In this document: in pieces, positions 22,407 through 25,012 of the stretch
Numbering within the stretch: the first letter of the stretch is position 1
Layout of the letters: the number at the start of each line of letters is the position of its first letter
DNA from: DASXRC01 sp036506495
Lineage (GTDB): Bacteria; Actinomycetota; Actinomycetes; Mycobacteriales; Micromonosporaceae
Assembly: GCA_036506495.1 (NCBI GenBank)
Contig: DASXRQ010000065.1
Span: 1 to 25,012, forward strand
DNA length: 25,012 bases
Direction: 5' to 3'
The notes under the pieces: model-generated
The model's input: only the letters and a program-made list of their open reading frames with translations
What the model was told of the DNA's origin: nothing
The model's database searches: none
Program-made: the position numbers and the translations under genes

Positions 22407-23518
22407 GCCCGGACTTCGAGGCTCTGCCGGACCTCGCGTCCCGGGTGTTCGGCGGCGGTGTGGTCTACGCCAACGACGAGTTCTTCGCTCCCGCGGACCG
22501 GCTGGTCGAGCCCGCGCCGCCGGCGTTCGTCGCCGGCACCTTCGGCGCCAAGGGCCAGGTGTACGACGGCTGGGAGACGCGCCGGCGCCGGGAACCCGGC
22601 CACGACCACGCGATCGTCCGGCTCGGCGCGCCGGGGGTGATCCGGGGCGTGGTCATCGACACGTCGTTCTTCACCGGCAACTATCCGCCACACGCGGCGA
22701 TCGAGGCATGCGGCGTCGAGGGCTACCCCGACCCGGCGGAACTCGCCGCCGCGGACTGGCGGCCGATCGTGCCGCGCTCGCCGCTCGCGGGCGACGCGCT
22801 CAACCGGTTCGACGTCCGCACGGACGAGCGTTTCACGCACGTCCGGTTGTCGATCTATCCGGACGGCGGGGTGGCTCGGCTCCGGGTGCACGGCGAGCCG
22901 GTGCCGGACCCGCGGTGGCTCGCCGACACCCCGGTCGACCTCGCGGCGGCGGAGCACGGCGGCCGGGTCGTGGACTGCAGCGACCGGTTCTACGGCTCGC
23001 CGGACAACCTGCTGCTGCCCGGGTACGCCCGGACGATGGGCGAGGGCTGGGAGACCGCCCGGCGGCGCGACGGCGGCAACGACTGGGTCGTCGTCGCGCT
23101 GGCCGCGCCGGGCAGCATCCAGGTCGCTGAGCTGGACACGAGCCACTTCAAGGGCAACGCGCCGGCGCGGGCCCGGCTCAGCGCCGCCGGCGCGGACGGG
23201 TGGTTCGACCTCCTGCCACCGACCGACCTCCGGCCGGACACGCGCCACCGCTTCCGCATCGTGGACGCGCCGACGGCGACTCGGGTGCGGCTGGACGCGT
23301 ATCCCGACGGCGGCATGGCACGCCTGCGGCTGTACGCGCGGCTGGCGCCGGACACGCTCGCGTTATTGACCCTGCGCTGGTTCAACGCGCTTCCCGACCG
23401 ACACGCCAGGCAGGTGCTGATCGAGGCGGGTGTACCGAACGCGGCGGCGGGCGGGCTTGTCGAGGCCCGCCCGCTCGCCGACGTCGGTGACCTGCCGCCT
23501 TCGCTGCGGCTCCGCTGA
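22403..23518 (+). CDS. alc: Allantoicase with UraD-like C-terminal tail
   Basis: A 371-residue allantoicase (allantoate amidinohydrolase), giving ureidoglycolate and urea. It has the two homologous jelly-roll domains of the family. The first includes GWETRRRREPGHDHAIVRLG and DTSFFTGNYPPHAAIEAC; the second GWETARRRDGGNDWVVVALA and DTSHFKGNAPARARLSAAG. Each repeat ends YPDGG.ARLR. The GTG start overlaps the allantoinase stop (GTGA at 22403-22406). After the second domain a tail of about 45 residues (from F327) aligns without gaps to the first part of the UraD protein encoded upstream, 12 of 38 positions identical, but it lacks the catalytic histidine region. The gene converges on the HesB-like gene with an 18-base gap. 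The ureidoglycolate produced has no recognised lyase in this window. Confidence 0.95.
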   Translation: MSPDFEALPDLASRVFGGGVVYANDEFFAPADRLVEPAPPAFVAGTFGAKGQVYDGWETRRRREPGHDHAIVRLGAPGVIRGVVIDTSFFTGNYPPHAAIEACGVEGYPDPAELAAADWRPIVPRSPLAGDALNRFDVRTDERFTHVRLSIYPDGGVARLRVHGEPVPDPRWLADTPVDLAAAEHGGRVVDCSDRFYGSPDNLLLPGYARTMGEGWETARRRDGGNDWVVVALAAPGSIQVAELDTSHFKGNAPARARLSAAGADGWFDLLPPTDLRPDTRHRFRIVDAPTATRVRLDAYPDGGMARLRLYARLAPDTLALLTLRWFNALPDRHARQVLIEAGVPNAAAGGLVEARPLADVGDLPPSLRLR

Positions 23519-23536
23519 GCCCGCGGCTTCGCGCGG
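23519..23536. terminator. Short hairpin filling a convergent gap
   Basis: CCGCG (23521-23525) and CGCGG (23532-23536) pair around a six-base loop and occupy the entire gap between the allantoicase stop and that of the minus-strand HesB-like gene. It would serve either direction, but only five pairs form and no U-tract is present. Confidence 0.3.
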
Positions 23537-23821
23537 CTAGCTCGGCTGCTCCGCCAGCATGAACTGCACGCGGCCGCCGTCGTCGATGGTCGCGTCCAGG
23601 GACTTGTCGTCCAGCAGCTCGGCCGCGGCCTCGTCGAGGAACAGCCGCGCCCCACCGCTGTCGAGCACCTGGTCGCCGGTCATCGGCTCGGGTGCCACGG
23701 TGAGCGTGAGCTGCCCGGCGGAGGTGTCCGTCGCGATACGTAACCCGGCGCCGTCCGGCACCTCGGGCTGTTCGGTCAGGTTGTGAATCACTGCCACCGC
23801 GTTGTCGGTGAGGGTGATCAT
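23537..23821 (-). CDS. HesB/IscA-like (A-type) protein lacking cysteines
   Basis: A 94-residue protein with the HesB/IscA-like fold pattern: MITLTDNAVAVIHNLTEQ at the start, GLRIATDTSAGQLTLTVAPEPMTGDQVLDSGGARLFLDEAAAELLDD in the middle (seen in pieces) and a terminal LDATIDDGGRVQFMLAEQ. True A-type iron-sulfur carriers have one cysteine after the first third and a C-terminal CGCG-type pair; this protein has no cysteine at all, so it cannot hold a cluster in the usual way. Similar proteins are common in actinobacteria under names such as Fe-S cluster assembly protein HesB, a label not supported by ligands here. The ATG at 23821 has AAGGAG about eight bases upstream, deciding this start over a longer frame. 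Confidence 0.8.
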   Translation of the reverse strand: MITLTDNAVAVIHNLTEQPEVPDGAGLRIATDTSAGQLTLTVAPEPMTGDQVLDSGGARLFLDEAAAELLDDKSLDATIDDGGRVQFMLAEQPS

Positions 23822-24396
23822 GGTCGGAACTCCTTGGGGTTCTCGGCGTCGATTGCTCGTCGTGGTGAACCACGCGGTTCGGACCGACTCTACGTTTGTC
23901 GCTGTTGCCTCGAACGTCAAATCGGCCGGGATTGCGTGTGCGGCCGCCTGACATCCCAATGTGGCATGTTAACGATCGGTCTTGTGTTCAATACCACGAC
24001 ATTCCAGCTGTCCCGTGCGTCCCGGCGCATCGCCCGCGCCGCGTACCCCCACGCCGGGGTGCTCGCGAGCCGTCGCTGATCGCCGTGATGTCGGCCGACG
24101 CGGCCGGCTCCGCGGTGTCGTCGGTTACCTGGTGCGGCTCGCCATCCCGGCCGACCCGGCATCTTTCTGTCCTCTATGGACAGAGGCGGCACGGAACCGA
24201 ACGGGTTCGTCGCGCTGTTCTGGCGCTATCGACCTTGATCGCGATTCGCCGCACGACACACCGAGCGGTTTGCACGTGGCGCTACCAGAACCGCAATCTA
24301 CAGCCGTTTCGGTCAACTTTCGGACGCCTCCAATACGCCTGAGTGATCCGCGCGCACGCTGTTAGCAACCGGGCGGCCACCCGGCGTGGGGGAAAC
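23822..24396. other. AT-richer region without a recognisable gene
   Basis: About 575 bases separate the HesB-like gene from the sigma factor. Composition falls well below the rest: bases 23941-24000 are 32 of 60 G+C by my count, against about 70 percent around it. Several frames are open for 60 to 150 codons, but none shows third-position bias, a family motif or a convincing start. The stretch must hold the promoters of both flanking genes. It contains a 7-base inverted repeat at 24166-24184, a GAACC/GGTTC repeat at 24194-24208 and a small CGTGG/CCACG hairpin at 23861-23874. A decayed gene, a small RNA or transferred DNA are all possible; I cannot choose. Confidence 0.6.
24166..24184. repeat. 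Inverted repeat, possible operator
   Basis: TCTGTCC (24166-24172) and GGACAGA (24178-24184) are perfect inverted copies separated by five bases. The 7-5-7 layout suits a dimeric regulator site or a small hairpin. It lies about 210 bases before the sigma factor gene. Confidence 0.45.
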
Positions 24397-24969
24397 ATGG
24401 TCAGACTCCAGCGATCCATTGACGCGGCGGATGATTTGTCCGCGGCGCTGGCGTCCGCGCGCCGCGGCCAGGACGCGGGTTTCCTGGCGCTGTACCGCGC
24501 CGTACAGCCTGGTCTGCTGCGCTACCTCGCCGCGTTGGTCGGCCCCGACGCCGAGGACGTCGCCTCCGAAGCTTGGCTGCACGTCGTGCGCGATCTGCGG
24601 ACATTCCGCGGTGACGGGGCGGGCTTTGCGGCGTGGGCCGCGGCCGTCGCGCGGCACCGCGCGATTGACCACCTGCGCCAGTACCGCCGACGACCGGTGC
24701 CGGCCGTGCCGGTCGAAGCGCTGATCGAGCTGGCCGACCGTGCGGACACGGCCGAGCAGGCGCTCGCGGTCATCTCCACGGACGACGCCGTCGCCCTGAT
24801 TTCTACGTTGCCGCGGCGGGAGGCCGAGGCGGTGCTGTTGCGTGTGGTCGTTGGGCTGGACGCGGAGTCGGCCGCGCGCGTGCTCGGCACGCACGCGGGT
24901 GCGGTTCGCACGGCGGCGTACCGCGGCCTGCGCCGGCTGGCGAGCCGCGTACGCCGTTCGTCCTCGTAA
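24397..24969 (+). CDS. ECF-type RNA polymerase sigma factor
   Basis: A 190-residue sigma-70-family factor with only regions 2 and 4. Region 2 spans about residues 28-100: FLALYRAVQPGLLRYLAALVG, DAEDVASEAWLHVVRDLRTF (the core-binding DAEDV motif) and FAAWAAAVARHRAIDHLRQYRRRP. Region 4 spans about 125-185: ALISTLPRREAEAVLLRVVVGLDAESAARVLGTHAGAVRTAAYRGLRRLA, with its helix-turn-helix (given in part). Such factors direct RNA polymerase to stress or envelope genes and usually have an anti-sigma partner. The ATG at 24397 has GGGGGA just upstream; a GTG at 24343 would add 18 residues without family resemblance. No anti-sigma gene is visible within the 43 bases left in the window. Confidence 0.9.
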   Translation: MVRLQRSIDAADDLSAALASARRGQDAGFLALYRAVQPGLLRYLAALVGPDAEDVASEAWLHVVRDLRTFRGDGAGFAAWAAAVARHRAIDHLRQYRRRPVPAVPVEALIELADRADTAEQALAVISTDDAVALISTLPRREAEAVLLRVVVGLDAESAARVLGTHAGAVRTAAYRGLRRLASRVRRSSS

Positions 24970-25012
24970 GCCAGTCGTGGTCGATGTGACATCCTCCAGC
25001 TCGCCGGCGCCA
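24970..25012 (+). other. Right edge, possible start of a further gene
   Basis: A GTG at 24977 opens a frame that runs to the window edge (12 codons, beginning VVDVTSSSSP). A gene starting here would follow the sigma factor closely, where an anti-sigma factor is common, but the stretch is far too short to identify anything. Confidence 0.2.

Noticed and set aside
23896..24342. Open frames of 60 to 150 codons in the AT-richer region
   Set aside because: They show no third-position G/C preference, start without a ribosome binding site, overlap one another on both strands and have no recognisable motif.

Overview
The window is dense, very GC-rich DNA with strong G/C third-position bias, many GTG starts and many stop/start overlaps. 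With a PucR-type regulator, a probable DUF6343 protein, a small RAERRAHGK-type protein and apparently leaderless genes, this points to a high-GC Gram-positive actinobacterium. A Micromonosporales-like genome is my best guess, but rank below phylum cannot be proved from the sequence alone. I saw no tRNA, rRNA, CRISPR array, transposase or phage gene.

Layout. 1-9546 is a housekeeping/accessory region. It holds a PAC2-family protein (minus strand), diverging from a translationally coupled M16 peptidase pair (one catalytic, one degenerate subunit), a secreted coiled-coil protein with an M15-like C-terminal domain, a TfoX-N protein, a secreted six-Asp-box propeller protein, several small unknown or membrane proteins and a TPR protein. 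A minus-strand pair follows (aldo/keto reductase coupled to an unknown 211-residue protein), then a small basic protein. 9578-23518 is a nearly complete purine-to-glyoxylate catabolic locus. It contains a MobA/PucB-like nucleotidyltransferase and the regulator PucR (minus). On the plus strand come uraD-uraH-urate oxidase-XDH FAD subunit-[long hairpin]-XDH 2Fe-2S subunit-8-oxoguanine/guanine-type deaminase-XDH molybdenum subunit. A secreted S1 protease then intervenes, followed by a DUF6986/CitE-like aldolase, allantoinase and allantoicase. 23537-25012 has a cysteine-free HesB/IscA-like protein (minus), a roughly 575-base AT-richer stretch without a recognisable gene, and an ECF-type sigma factor.

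How the genes work together. Hypoxanthine/xanthine are oxidised to urate by the three-subunit molybdenum hydroxylase; the deaminase feeds in 8-oxoguanine or guanine. Urate oxidase, UraH and UraD give S-allantoin; allantoinase and allantoicase give allantoate, then ureidoglycolate plus urea. No ureidoglycolate lyase, purine permease or XdhC chaperone is present. The DUF6986 protein heading the allantoin operon is the obvious candidate for an unassigned step at the glyoxylate end.

Most notable signals: an 86-base long hairpin inserted between two XDH subunit genes, bridged by a small frame that overlaps both neighbours; a UraD-like, catalytically empty tail on allantoicase; a hairpin that pairs the pucR ribosome binding site; a nested stem-loop before the protease; and a repeated -10-like box placed 6 to 8 bases from seven start codons, suggesting widespread leaderless transcription.
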